Source: Acidobacteriota bacterium (GTDB taxonomy: Bacteria; Acidobacteriota; Terriglobia; Terriglobales; Acidobacteriaceae). From it: DNA of 7,002 bases. The stretch is taken from NCBI GenBank assembly GCA_021809235.1, contig JAKBAG010000161.1, positions 1 to 7,002 of the forward strand, read 5' to 3'. This document shows positions 1-6,145 of this stretch, piece by piece; position 1 is the stretch's first letter; every line of letters starts with the position of its first letter. Under the pieces are notes generated by a model. It was not told the DNA's origin, searched no databases, and was given only the letters and a program-made list of their open reading frames with translations. Both the position numbers and the translations under genes were made by a program.

Positions 1-896
1 GCTTCCACGTGCAGGCGCATTGCAACAACTTTCTGGACACCGTGGACCGCGCGCTGGAGGCACGCGTGGACTGGGAGCATTTCTCCGTCAAGCGGAATGA
101 CCACTGGTCACTGGTGCGCCCCATTCCCATCAGCGTCGATCTGCCGCCGGACGAGTATGCCGCGCCTGCCGAGGAGCCCGATGCGTTGGCCGAAATTCAG
201 CGTCAATGGAACTTTGAAGCCAGCGTGGTGGCCATCGGCGTGGACCGCATGGACTACACCAAAGGCATTCTGGAGCGCTTTCAGGCTGTGGAAAGCATGC
301 TGGATCGCCATGCAGAGTTTCAGGGCGAGTTTGCGCTGATCCAGATTGGAGCACCCACCCGCTCGACCATCCCCCGCTATGCAGAGCTGCAGCGGGAGAT
401 CGAGCAGGAGGCCGAGCGGATCAATGCACGCTTCCGCCGCGGGAACTGGCGGCCCATCGTACTCGTACAGGAGCAGCAGGATCATCGCGAGCTGGGACGC
501 TACTACCGCGCGGCAGCCATCTGCCTGGTTACCTCGCTGCATGACGGCATGAATCTGGTGGCGAAGGAGTTCGTGGCGGCACGACGGGATGAGCACGGTG
601 TCCTGATCCTGAGCCGCTTCACCGGTGCGGCACGCGAACTGCGCGATGCCCTGATTGTGAACCCCTACGACATTGCCGCCACCGGCGATGCCATTGCCCA
701 GGCGCTGCGCATGGATGCCGCAGAGATCACCGATCGGATGCGGCGGATGCGGCGCTGGGTAAGCGATCACAATATCTACTGGTGGGCGAACCGGCTGCTG
801 AGCGAGCTGTGCGAGCTGCGTCTGGAGACGAGTGGAGCGCCGATGGAAGAACCCGTCGGCGCAGCGAAGGACGAAGGAGCGATGGGCCATGAATGA
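1..896 (+). CDS. otsA: trehalose-6-phosphate synthase, C-terminal part (5' end outside window)
   Basis: OtsA is a cytoplasmic GT20 glycosyltransferase that joins UDP-glucose and glucose-6-phosphate to give trehalose-6-phosphate. The reading frame is open from base 3, so the gene begins upstream and about 297 codons are visible. The fragment starts in the FHVQAHCNNF stretch. The family's nucleotide- and phosphate-binding segment DRMDYTKG follows, with Arg at codon 246-248 and Lys at 261-263 (equivalents of the conserved Arg/Lys pair of E. coli OtsA). Next come QIGAPTRS and the donor-site signature DGMNLVAKEF at about 543-572, with Asp at 543 and Glu at 567, then SRFTGAARELRDALIVNPYD. These residues are intact, so the enzyme should be active. 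A short variable tail follows the conserved WWANRLLSEL end. The stop codon lies 8 bp inside otsB, indicating co-transcription and probable translational coupling. The family call is secure; only the N-terminal part cannot be judged. Confidence 0.97.
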   Translation, partial: FHVQAHCNNFLDTVDRALEARVDWEHFSVKRNDHWSLVRPIPISVDLPPDEYAAPAEEPDALAEIQRQWNFEASVVAIGVDRMDYTKGILERFQAVESMLDRHAEFQGEFALIQIGAPTRSTIPRYAELQREIEQEAERINARFRRGNWRPIVLVQEQQDHRELGRYYRAAAICLVTSLHDGMNLVAKEFVAARRDEHGVLILSRFTGAARELRDALIVNPYDIAATGDAIAQALRMDAAEITDRMRRMRRWVSDHNIYWWANRLLSELCELRLETSGAPMEEPVGAAKDEGAMGHE

Positions 897-1734
897 ACGA
901 GCTGGGTCTGAATTGCGTGAATCTGTGCGGTTTGAGATGGAAGCGGCACGGAGGCAGGAGGAATTCTTTGGCACGCTGGCGGCGGCTCCGGCTTCCCTGC
1001 TGATGGTCGACTATGACGGGACGCTGGCACCCTTTCGCACGGAGCGGATGAAGGCGGTGCCGTATGCGGGAGTGCTGGAACGGCTGGCGGCGATTCAGAG
1101 CACGCCGGGGAGCGGATTTGTGGTGGTCTCCGGACGGTCGGCGGCGGAAGTGGCGCGGCTGATGGAGCCGCTGACGGGGTTTGCGATCTATGGCGCGCAT
1201 GGACTGGAGGTGATAGAGGTCGATGGGCATCTGGAACGGCCCGCGCTGGACGAGCGCGACGTGCGCGCGCTGAAATCGGCTCGCGGACAACTGGAGGACC
1301 TGGGGATGGCGGCGGCTCTCGAAGAAAAGTCCGGCGGGCTGGCGCTGCACTGGCGCGACGAGGAGCCGCATGCCGCCGAGCGGATGCGTGCGCTGGCGCT
1401 GCGGCAGTGGACGCCGCTGCTGGCGGGGAGTTCGCTGCGGATTCTTCCGTTTGATGGCGGGCTGGAGCTGCGGGTGACGAAGCCGGACAAGGGCGACGCA
1501 GTACGGACGATTCTGGCCGGGCTGCCGTCCGGTGGGCGGGCGGCGTATCTGGGCGACGACGTGACGGATGAGGATGCGTTTCGCGCGATGGGCGAGTCAG
1601 GGGTGGGCGTGCTGGTGCGCGAGGAGTGGCGCGCGACGGCGGCAAGGCTGTGGCTGCGGCCGCCGGAGCAGTTACTGGATTTTCTGGATCGGTGGATTGC
1701 CGCGGCGGCGGAAAAGCAAACAGGCCAGCGCTGA
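889..1734 (+). CDS. otsB: trehalose-6-phosphate phosphatase
   Basis: OtsB is a HAD-superfamily phosphatase that removes the phosphate from trehalose-6-phosphate made by OtsA, completing trehalose (compatible solute) synthesis in the cytoplasm. The product is 281 aa, a normal length for the family. HAD motif I is DYDGTLAPF, with nucleophile Asp41 and acid/base Asp43. Motif II is VVVSGRS, with Ser81. YGAHGLE around residues 101-107 and the KPDKGDAV lysine segment are substrate/cap features. Motif IV is GDDVTDEDAF, with Mg-binding Asp223/Asp224 and Asp227. I chose ATG 889 because AAGGAG (874-879) lies 9 nt before it and the upstream in-frame residues lack family resemblance. An ATG at 832 would add 19 unlikely residues. 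The start overlaps the otsA stop by 8 bp. The last codons overlap the rpsT terminator hairpin of the opposite strand. Confidence 0.96.
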   Translation: MNERAGSELRESVRFEMEAARRQEEFFGTLAAAPASLLMVDYDGTLAPFRTERMKAVPYAGVLERLAAIQSTPGSGFVVVSGRSAAEVARLMEPLTGFAIYGAHGLEVIEVDGHLERPALDERDVRALKSARGQLEDLGMAAALEEKSGGLALHWRDEEPHAAERMRALALRQWTPLLAGSSLRILPFDGGLELRVTKPDKGDAVRTILAGLPSGGRAAYLGDDVTDEDAFRAMGESGVGVLVREEWRATAARLWLRPPEQLLDFLDRWIAAAAEKQTGQR

Positions 1735-1745
1735 TAGCTGGCCTG
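1721..1745 (-). terminator. rpsT intrinsic terminator overlapping the otsB stop codon
   Basis: CAGGCCAGC (1721-1729) and GCTGGCCTG (1737-1745) form a perfect 9-bp GC-rich stem with a 7-nt loop. Read on the - strand the stem is followed by TTTGCTTTTC (1720 down to 1711), a T-rich tract typical of Rho-independent termination. On the + strand no T run follows, so it serves rpsT, whose stop lies 20 bp upstream. The otsB TGA (1732-1734) is inside the loop, so the terminator sequence is shared with otsB coding sequence. Confidence 0.8.
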
Positions 1746-1764
1746 CGAGAAAGAACGGAGCTGG

Positions 1765-2034
1765 TTACGCCGTGGCCAGGGTCTTCAGGCGGGCGTTCAG
1801 ACGGCTCTTGTAGCGGGAGGCCGTGTTCTTGTGGAGCACATCCTTCTGAACCGCCTTGTCGAGTGCGGAAGCCGTGGCGCGGAACTGGGTCTGTGCGGCG
1901 GCCAGATCCCCGGCCACCAGCGCCTCGCGCATGGCACGGAGCGCGGAACGGACGCGGGTGCGATTGGCGCGGTTAACCTCAGTGCGGGTGACGGTCTGAC
2001 GGGCGCGCTTCAGAGAAGAGACATGATTTGCCAT
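1765..2034 (-). CDS. rpsT: 30S ribosomal protein S20
   Basis: S20 is a small basic protein that binds 16S rRNA early in 30S subunit assembly. The 89-aa product has the normal length and the typical start MANHVSSLKRARQ. The family pattern NRANRTRVRSALR, an acidic/alanine helix around LVAGDLAAAQTQF, and the basic end DVLHKNTASRYKSRLNARL follow. It is monocistronic: promoter at 2169-2197, terminator at 1721-1745. The Shine-Dalgarno AAGGA (complement of 2048-2052) is 13 nt from the ATG, which is long. A second ATG in another frame (2045-2043) lies only 2 nt from the same site. Starting at 2034 is still right because the protein begins with the conserved MANH. S20 represses its own translation in E. 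coli; whether that happens here is not known. Confidence 0.97.
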   Translation of the reverse strand: MANHVSSLKRARQTVTRTEVNRANRTRVRSALRAMREALVAGDLAAAQTQFRATASALDKAVQKDVLHKNTASRYKSRLNARLKTLATA

Positions 2035-2163
2035 AACGTGTGCATTATCCTTCGATGCCCCGATTGGGGCGAAATTCGCTGCTCAGGCTTTGGAGGGCAG
2101 ACCCAACCGGAGTGCGGGCGGCAGTCCCTGGCCGGGACGAGCGGCTGGCACAAAGCTTTGCAT
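2035..2163 (-). promoter_or_regulatory. rpsT 5' leader with hairpin before the ribosome binding site
   Basis: From the predicted start of transcription (about 2163) to the rpsT ATG there are about 130 nt of untranslated leader. It begins near a 10-bp palindrome, CAAAGCTTTG (2151-2160). A compact hairpin, GCCCC (2057-2061) with GGGGC (2066-2070) and a 4-nt loop, ends 4 nt before AAGGA. The flanking TTC/GAA bases could extend the pairing into the ribosome binding site. This layout suits translational control, for example by S20 itself, but that role is inference. No known riboswitch was recognised. Confidence 0.45.
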
Positions 2164-2168
2164 TTTCT

Positions 2169-2197
2169 ATGGTAGGGGAAAAGCGGCCCGGGGTCAA
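2169..2197 (-). promoter_or_regulatory. sigma70-type promoter of rpsT
   Basis: On the - strand TTGACC (2197-2192) is followed by a 17-bp spacer and TACCAT (2174-2169). These match the -35 consensus at 5 of 6 positions and the -10 consensus at 4 of 6, with ideal spacing. Transcription should start near 2163-2162. It is the best promoter in the window and lies back to back with the trpC start region. Confidence 0.65.
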
Positions 2198-2228
2198 CGG
2201 CAGGCAGTCGGCGCAGCTGCTGCAGCCC

Positions 2229-2234
2229 TATACT
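2229..2234 (+). promoter_or_regulatory. -10-like box directly before trpC
   Basis: TATACT (2229-2234) matches 5 of 6 positions of the -10 consensus and ends 7 nt before the trpC ATG. That would put the transcription start at or next to the start codon. No convincing -35 element is present at the right distance (bases 2205-2212 are unrelated to TTGACA), so this is a candidate only. Confidence 0.35.
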
Positions 2235-2241
2235 GAAGGGG

Positions 2242-3090
2242 ATGACCCAAGCGCACGACGAGCAGGAAACGACCCACCTTGGCAGAATTCTGGCCACCAA
2301 GCAAATCGAGGTGGCACAGGCAAAAGCTTCGGTTTCCCTGGCGGAGCTGGAGCGGCAGGCCGCCGCACACCGGCCTCGTGGCTGGGCGCAGGCCCTGCGC
2401 CGGTGCAGCGACACGGCTCCGGCCGTGATTGCCGAGATCAAGAAGGCTTCGCCGTCCAAGGGGTTAATCCGAGCCGATTTTGACGTGGCCTGGCTGGCAG
2501 GGCGATACAACGCCGGTGGCGCGGCGGCGCTTTCGGTGCTGACCGATGAGCCGTATTTTCAGGGGAGTTTGCGGAACCTGGAGATTGCCTCAGCGACGGT
2601 TTCCCTGCCCTGCCTGCGCAAGGACTTCCTGATCGATCCCTACCAGGTGGTGGAGGCCCGGGCACATGGTGCGGACGCGATTCTTCTGATCGCCGCGGCG
2701 CTGGACGATGCCTCCCTGCTGGAGTTGGCGCGGATCGGCCATGCTCTGGAGCTGGACGTCTTTGCCGAAGTGCACGATGCCATCGAGCTGGATCGAGTGC
2801 TGGCTCTGGCCGAGCAACCCGATGCGATTGGGGTGAACAATCGTGACCTGCGCAGCTTTGCCGTGCGGCTGGAGACTTCGCTGGAGCTGGTGGAGCGGAT
2901 TCCCGAAGGCGTGCTGCGTGTGACCGAAAGCGGCATTGGCCGGCCGGAGGAGATGGCACGGCTGCGCCAGGCTGGCTTTGATGGCTTCCTGATTGGCGAA
3001 AGCCTGATGCGGATGGCCGACCCCGGCGATGCGCTGGGCAATCTGCTGCAGGCCGCAGCAACGGCCATCGAAGACCGGGCGGCGCGATGA
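2242..3090 (+). CDS. trpC: indole-3-glycerol phosphate synthase
   Basis: TrpC is a cytoplasmic TIM-barrel enzyme that closes the indole ring: CdRP becomes indole-3-glycerol phosphate, the fourth step of tryptophan synthesis from chorismate. The 282-aa product carries all family motifs. These are AEIKKASPSKG (Glu65, Lys67, Ser72), LRKDFLID (catalytic Lys127), FAEVHD (Glu176), GVNNRDL (Asn200), TESGI (Glu229, Ser230) and the phosphate-binding end GFLIGESLM. The N-terminal HLGRILATKQIEV helix is typical. ATG 2242 is the only usable start: no ATG, GTG or TTG occurs in frame between it and the TAG at 2173-2175. The GAAGGGG stretch abuts the ATG, so Shine-Dalgarno spacing is too short. Together with the nearby TATACT box this hints at a leaderless or nearly leaderless message. 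trpF follows with a 4-bp overlap. Confidence 0.97.
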   Translation: MTQAHDEQETTHLGRILATKQIEVAQAKASVSLAELERQAAAHRPRGWAQALRRCSDTAPAVIAEIKKASPSKGLIRADFDVAWLAGRYNAGGAAALSVLTDEPYFQGSLRNLEIASATVSLPCLRKDFLIDPYQVVEARAHGADAILLIAAALDDASLLELARIGHALELDVFAEVHDAIELDRVLALAEQPDAIGVNNRDLRSFAVRLETSLELVERIPEGVLRVTESGIGRPEEMARLRQAGFDGFLIGESLMRMADPGDALGNLLQAAATAIEDRAAR

Positions 3091-3824
3091 GTCTTTGGGT
3101 GAAGATCTGCGGCAATACCCGGCTGGAGGATGCGCTCGCCGCCGTGGAGGCTGGTGCCGATGCGCTGGGCTTTGTCTTTGCGTCCAGCCCCCGGCAGGTG
3201 GATGTAACGACTGTGGAGGCCATGATGCCTGCGCTGGCAGGCCGTGCCGAGTGCATCGGAGTCTTTGTGGATGCAACCGCAGAAACCATTGCCCGCACGG
3301 TGGAACGCTGCGGACTGACCGGCGTACAGTTGCACGGAGGAAGCCAATCCAGGCAGACGGCAGCGGCGCTGAAGGCGCAATGGGGCCAGTCGCTTCGCCT
3401 GCTGCAGGTGGTCCACTATGGGCCACAGGCGGCGGCCGAACTGGAGGCAATCGTGGAGGCTGGCAACTGCGACGCCGTGCTGGTGGATACCCGGGTGGGC
3501 GGAATGGCCGGCGGCACGGGCGTGCCGTTCGACTGGACCGAAGCTGCCGGGCGAGTGTTTGCTCCCGCATCCGGCGTGGCTGGGCAGTACAACGCAAATC
3601 CGTCTCTGGCTGCAATGCGCCGCGTAGCCGCCGGGGGTCTGCGACCAGAGAATGTGGCCAATGCCATCGCCATCCTGCGTCCCTGGGGCGTGGACGTAGC
3701 CAGCGGCGTAGAGGCGGCTCCCGGGAGGAAAGATCCGGAGCGGGTCCGCGAGTTTGTGCGCCGGGCGCGCGCTGCGGCAGCCGATCCCCGGTTCGTTTCG
3801 GGTTCCCCGACAGGCAGCGCATAG
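3087..3824 (+). CDS. trpF: phosphoribosylanthranilate isomerase
   Basis: TrpF is a TIM-barrel isomerase that turns phosphoribosylanthranilate into CdRP, the substrate of TrpC. The two neighbouring genes therefore encode consecutive steps. The product is 245 aa, somewhat longer than the usual 200-220. The start VKICGNT holds catalytic Cys8. GVFVD and VQLHG follow, then VLVDT with the general acid Asp134. AAGGLRPENV (Gly183/Gly184) and DVASGVE (Ser206, Glu209) form the phosphate site. The extra length is mostly a segment around residues 150-175 (FAPASGVAGQYNANPS) and a C-terminal tail. ATG 3087 overlaps the trpC TGA as ATGA. No strong ribosome binding site precedes it, so translational coupling to trpC is likely. 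The downstream gene is not a trp gene. Confidence 0.96.
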   Translation: MSLWVKICGNTRLEDALAAVEAGADALGFVFASSPRQVDVTTVEAMMPALAGRAECIGVFVDATAETIARTVERCGLTGVQLHGGSQSRQTAAALKAQWGQSLRLLQVVHYGPQAAAELEAIVEAGNCDAVLVDTRVGGMAGGTGVPFDWTEAAGRVFAPASGVAGQYNANPSLAAMRRVAAGGLRPENVANAIAILRPWGVDVASGVEAAPGRKDPERVREFVRRARAAAADPRFVSGSPTGSA

Positions 3825-3837
3825 CCGCCTGCGTCGG
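3807..3837 (+). terminator. weak hairpin across the trpF stop codon
   Basis: CCGAC+AGGC (3807-3815) can pair with GCCT and GTCGG (3827-3830, 3833-3837), leaving an 11-nt loop and a 2-nt bulge. It covers the trpF TAG. No T run follows, so it is not a standard intrinsic terminator. It may be a transcript 3'-end structure or chance. Confidence 0.25.
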
Positions 3838-3985
3838 CTCGCGATGTCCATAAATCTCCTCTGCCTTCCGTCAGCATCGAATTATTCCTGTTTGGAGTAG
3901 AGTGGAGCGCAGCGGGCAAGCTACGCCTTTTCGCTGGCAGGAAACAATCGCCTGGCAGACGCAGCTCCCGGGAGGAACAGACAGC
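3825..3985 (+). promoter_or_regulatory. trpF-patatin intergenic region with ribosome binding site
   Basis: This 161-bp gap separates trpF from the patatin-like gene, so a separate promoter is plausible. The best TAnnnT box is TAGAGT (3898-3903), but no clear -35 precedes it. GGGAGGA (3970-3976) lies 9 nt before ATG 3986 and is the strongest ribosome binding site in the window, which decides the start of the next gene. A weaker GGAG before a GTG at 3902 would add 28 residues without family resemblance. Confidence 0.45.
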
Positions 3986-5755
3986 ATGGCGATGGGTTCA
4001 CCCAAACATCTGGCAATTACGATTGCAGGCGCAGTTTCGCTGGGCAGTTACGAGGCAGGTGCGCTCTACGAACTGCTGGAGGCGATTCGACAGCACAACC
4101 AGCAGGTGGAGCGAGAGCAGGAAGGGCAGCCCATACAGGTAGACGTGCTGACCGGGGCTTCCGCCGGCGGGATGACGGCGACGATTCTGGCCCAGAAGCT
4201 GCTGTTTGATGGCCCATCCTTTGTGGATGCTGCGGGCAATTCGTCACCGTGGAAGAATCCGCTCTACGAGACCTGGGTGGAGCGCATCACGCTGAACGGG
4301 CTGCTGGACACCGAAGATCGTCCCATTGCCGAAGGTGGCGATCCGGCACTGCTTTCGGTGCTTTCCTCGCAGTTGATTGAATCCATTGCGCAGGAGAAGC
4401 TGCTGGGCGATGTGCAGGACGGCACGATTGTGGATCACGGCGCGCATCCCGCGATTGGACCGGAGGGCGAAATCAGGTTGGGCATGGCGCTGACCAACCT
4501 GACCGGCATCAACTACGGACTTCCCATGCTGGGCGGTGGCGCGTTCCAGTACACCCGATTCGAGGACAGCCTGCGGCGGAAGCTGACGCGCAGCGATCGC
4601 AGCGTGGAAACCTGGCAGCAGGTAGCAGCTGCAGCCGTGGCCAGCGGTGCCTTCCCTGTGGCCTTTCGAACCAAGGATCTGACGAGGAACTATGCCGACT
4701 ACGCGGCGCAACAGCCCCTGGGCTGGACCGAGGGCGCACGGCAGTTCAACTATTCCGATGGCGGTATTCTGCAGAACCAGCCGCTGGGTATGGCCAAGGA
4801 GCTGATGGACGATGCCGACGGACACCAGCACTCTGAAGAACGTTTTTACCTGTTTGTCTCTCCCAATCCGATGAGCGACCAGGTGGATGCCACGCTGAAT
4901 GAAAACAACGTGAACATGGTGCGCGTGCTGGGCCGCATTGGCTCGGTCTACATGGGCCAGGCCATGTTTCAGGACTGGGTGGAGGCCGATGCCGTGAATG
5001 CCCGCGTGGCGCGGCTGGATGCGCAGGCCCGGCAACTGGCCGACTCGCTGGCTTCCGGTACTATGACTGAGGCCGAAGTGGCCAGTCGCATGGCCAGCCA
5101 TGCAGCCCTGCTGAAGCTGCTCTATCCGCAGGAAGGACAGCAACCGTTGGGCAGTGTGCTGCCCGGCGATGCGGAAACCCAGGAGCAGGCTGCCACGCGG
5201 CTACGGCGGCAGTACGCTGCAGAGCTAGCTCAGGTAGGTGGTGCCGACTCCGCCGCCGGGCAACTGCTGCTGAGCGGGATTCAGGTACTGGAGCGGTCTG
5301 CCGGGCTCGGAGAGATGGACTTCATGCAGATCTACGGCGTGGTGATCGACCCGGGGAAACTGGCCGGAGCCGGGATTGCGGCCTTTGTGGGCTTCTTTGA
5401 CGAAAGCTACCGTCGCCACGACTACGAATGTGGACGGGAGCGGGTGCAAGCACTGATTGCGCAGATGAATGCCGATGCCGCGGCACCAGCCGCTGGGCGC
5501 CTGGATGGACAGCTTGGCCCGATTCACTACACGCCTGTCCCGGTCCAAATCGACCACACGCTCGACGGTCTGCTCCTGAACCAGATTCGGCGGGAGGATG
5601 TGCAGACGCTAAAAGAGGGCCTGACGCGGCGCGTGAATCAAATTCTGACGCACGAACTGACGAATCCGGTCGAGCGCTACCCAGCCCAGTGGGGCGCGGA
5701 CCTGGCCTTGGGCGTGGTGTTGAACTGGGAGTTCAGCCGCGCGGTGCAGGGCTAA
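3986..5755 (+). CDS. patatin-like phospholipase family protein
   Basis: The 589-aa product is predicted to be a cytoplasmic or peripheral lipid acyl hydrolase with a patatin fold. Its N-terminus enters the first core strand at once (HLAITIAGAVSLGSYEAGAL, residues 8-27) with no signal peptide. The nucleophile elbow is TGASAGG with Ser59 (GxSxG). The second catalytic residue is Asp258 in YSDGGILQNQP. The oxyanion loop near residues 14-25 is an unusual AGAVSLGSYEAG, without the Arg/Lys seen in classical GGGxRG patatins. After about residue 300 comes a long non-patatin part: a helical, Ala/Gln-rich stretch (about 340-460), then FVGFFDESYRRHDYECGR (467-484). That motif resembles the C-terminal region of large bacterial patatin-related proteins of unknown function. 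Substrate is unknown. ATG 3986 is chosen for its GGGAGGA site 9 nt upstream. The stop codon lies in the left arm of the inverted repeat at 5750-5872. Confidence 0.85.
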   Translation: MAMGSPKHLAITIAGAVSLGSYEAGALYELLEAIRQHNQQVEREQEGQPIQVDVLTGASAGGMTATILAQKLLFDGPSFVDAAGNSSPWKNPLYETWVERITLNGLLDTEDRPIAEGGDPALLSVLSSQLIESIAQEKLLGDVQDGTIVDHGAHPAIGPEGEIRLGMALTNLTGINYGLPMLGGGAFQYTRFEDSLRRKLTRSDRSVETWQQVAAAAVASGAFPVAFRTKDLTRNYADYAAQQPLGWTEGARQFNYSDGGILQNQPLGMAKELMDDADGHQHSEERFYLFVSPNPMSDQVDATLNENNVNMVRVLGRIGSVYMGQAMFQDWVEADAVNARVARLDAQARQLADSLASGTMTEAEVASRMASHAALLKLLYPQEGQQPLGSVLPGDAETQEQAATRLRRQYAAELAQVGGADSAAGQLLLSGIQVLERSAGLGEMDFMQIYGVVIDPGKLAGAGIAAFVGFFDESYRRHDYECGRERVQALIAQMNADAAAPAAGRLDGQLGPIHYTPVPVQIDHTLDGLLLNQIRREDVQTLKEGLTRRVNQILTHELTNPVERYPAQWGADLALGVVLNWEFSRAVQG

Positions 5756-5872
5756 AGCAGAATCCGCATACGCATACCCGGTCAGGTATCTGAGAAGTTG
5801 GATTTTTCTTGAGGAAAAATCCAGTCTGAGATCTCTGCCGCGGGGAACAGTTATGCGGATTCTGCTCTAGCC
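5750..5872. repeat. foldback inverted-repeat (MITE-like) element between convergent genes
   Basis: Arms at 5750-5770 and 5852-5872 are reverse complements at 20 of 21 positions. The core AGCAGAATCCGCATA (5756-5770) is perfectly matched by 5852-5866; the single mismatch is A5755/C5867. The 81-bp interior has its own strong hairpin (5799-5823), the palindrome GAGATCTC (5828-5835) and a duplicated CGCATA (5765-5776). Interior halves are of equal length around the central loop, so the whole segment can fold back on itself. The flanks read GGC-TA on the left and TA-GCC on the right, as if a 113-bp unit (5755-5867) had inserted at a TA that became duplicated. No protein is encoded. It could alternatively be an elaborate bidirectional transcription end. 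Only one copy is in the window, so dispersal is unproven. Confidence 0.6.
5799..5823. other. strong central hairpin inside the inverted-repeat element
   Basis: TGGATTTTTC (5799-5808) pairs perfectly with GAAAAATCCA (5814-5823) around a 5-nt loop. The A/T runs are inside the stem, not after it, so it does not look like a standard intrinsic terminator in either direction. It lies at the centre of the foldback element. Confidence 0.7.
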
Positions 5873-6045
5873 GCTTCCGACTGGCGCAGCGCACGAATCC
5901 GCTCCATGGCGCTGCGCACATGGGTCTGGTCCTGCAGGGCAGACATGCCTAGATCCAGCAACTGCTGGATAAAGCTGCCAATGGGCAGGCCGCGCATCTC
6001 GGCCTCGTGCTGCATGGGGGGTGTGACTTCAATGGATATCTGCAT
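5851..6045 (-). CDS. small hypothetical protein, possibly antitoxin/DNA-binding-like
   Basis: The 64-aa product begins MQISIEVTPPMQHEAEMRGLP, a short beta strand followed by a helix. It continues with GSFIQQLLDLGMSALQ and a charged helix ending RALRQSEAARAESA. The strand-helix-helix outline and the phrase 'MRGLP...FIQQLLD' resemble small ribbon-helix-helix or antitoxin-type proteins, but no toxin gene is next to it, so no function is assigned. I chose ATG 6045 because GAGAGG lies 7 nt before it. A TTG at 6141 would add a 32-residue basic, unconserved-looking extension. The last five codons and the stop lie inside the right arm of the foldback element, so the C-terminal RAESA may have been acquired with that element. 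Confidence 0.6.
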   Translation of the reverse strand: MQISIEVTPPMQHEAEMRGLPIGSFIQQLLDLGMSALQDQTHVRSAMERIRALRQSEAARAESA

Positions 6046-6145
6046 GAATGCGCCTCTCGGGGGATGTATCGGACGGGGATGGGAAAAGTTGAGCAATGCT
6101 GTGGATTTCCCGCTGGCAGCCTTGCGAGCGGTTGCGTTCAACAGT

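Noticed and set aside
776..1645. 289-codon open frame on the - strand
   Set aside because: The product is Pro/Arg/Ala/Ser-rich and antisense to otsA-otsB; it has no recognisable domain.
2590..3822. 410-codon open frame on the - strand
   Set aside because: It is another antisense shadow of trpC-trpF, rich in Arg and Pro and low in complexity.
2640..3851. 403-codon open frame on the - strand, with AGGAG before its ATG
   Set aside because: It lies antisense to trpC and trpF, whose catalytic motifs are intact. Its product is Arg/Ser/Ala-rich with no family resemblance, as expected for the complement of GC-rich genes.
3902..3985. Upstream GTG start for the patatin-like gene
   Set aside because: It would add 28 residues without family resemblance, while ATG 3986 has a far better ribosome binding site and starts just before the first core strand.
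4244..5143. 299-codon open frame on the - strand
   Set aside because: It is antisense to the patatin-like gene, whose active-site motifs fix the true frame. Its Gln/His/Arg-rich product looks like a shadow.
5799..5823. Standard intrinsic terminator for the patatin-like gene
   Set aside because: The T and A runs are within the stem and no T tract follows in either direction, so it is described as a hairpin only.
5733..5921. 62-codon open frame on the - strand through the foldback element
   Set aside because: It crosses the element with a Cys/Arg/Pro-rich product in a different frame from the 64-aa gene. No ribosome binding site or family resemblance supports it.
6046..6141. TTG start giving the small - strand protein 32 more residues
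   Set aside because: The extension is basic and Pro-rich with no sign of conservation. ATG 6045 has GAGAGG at good spacing.
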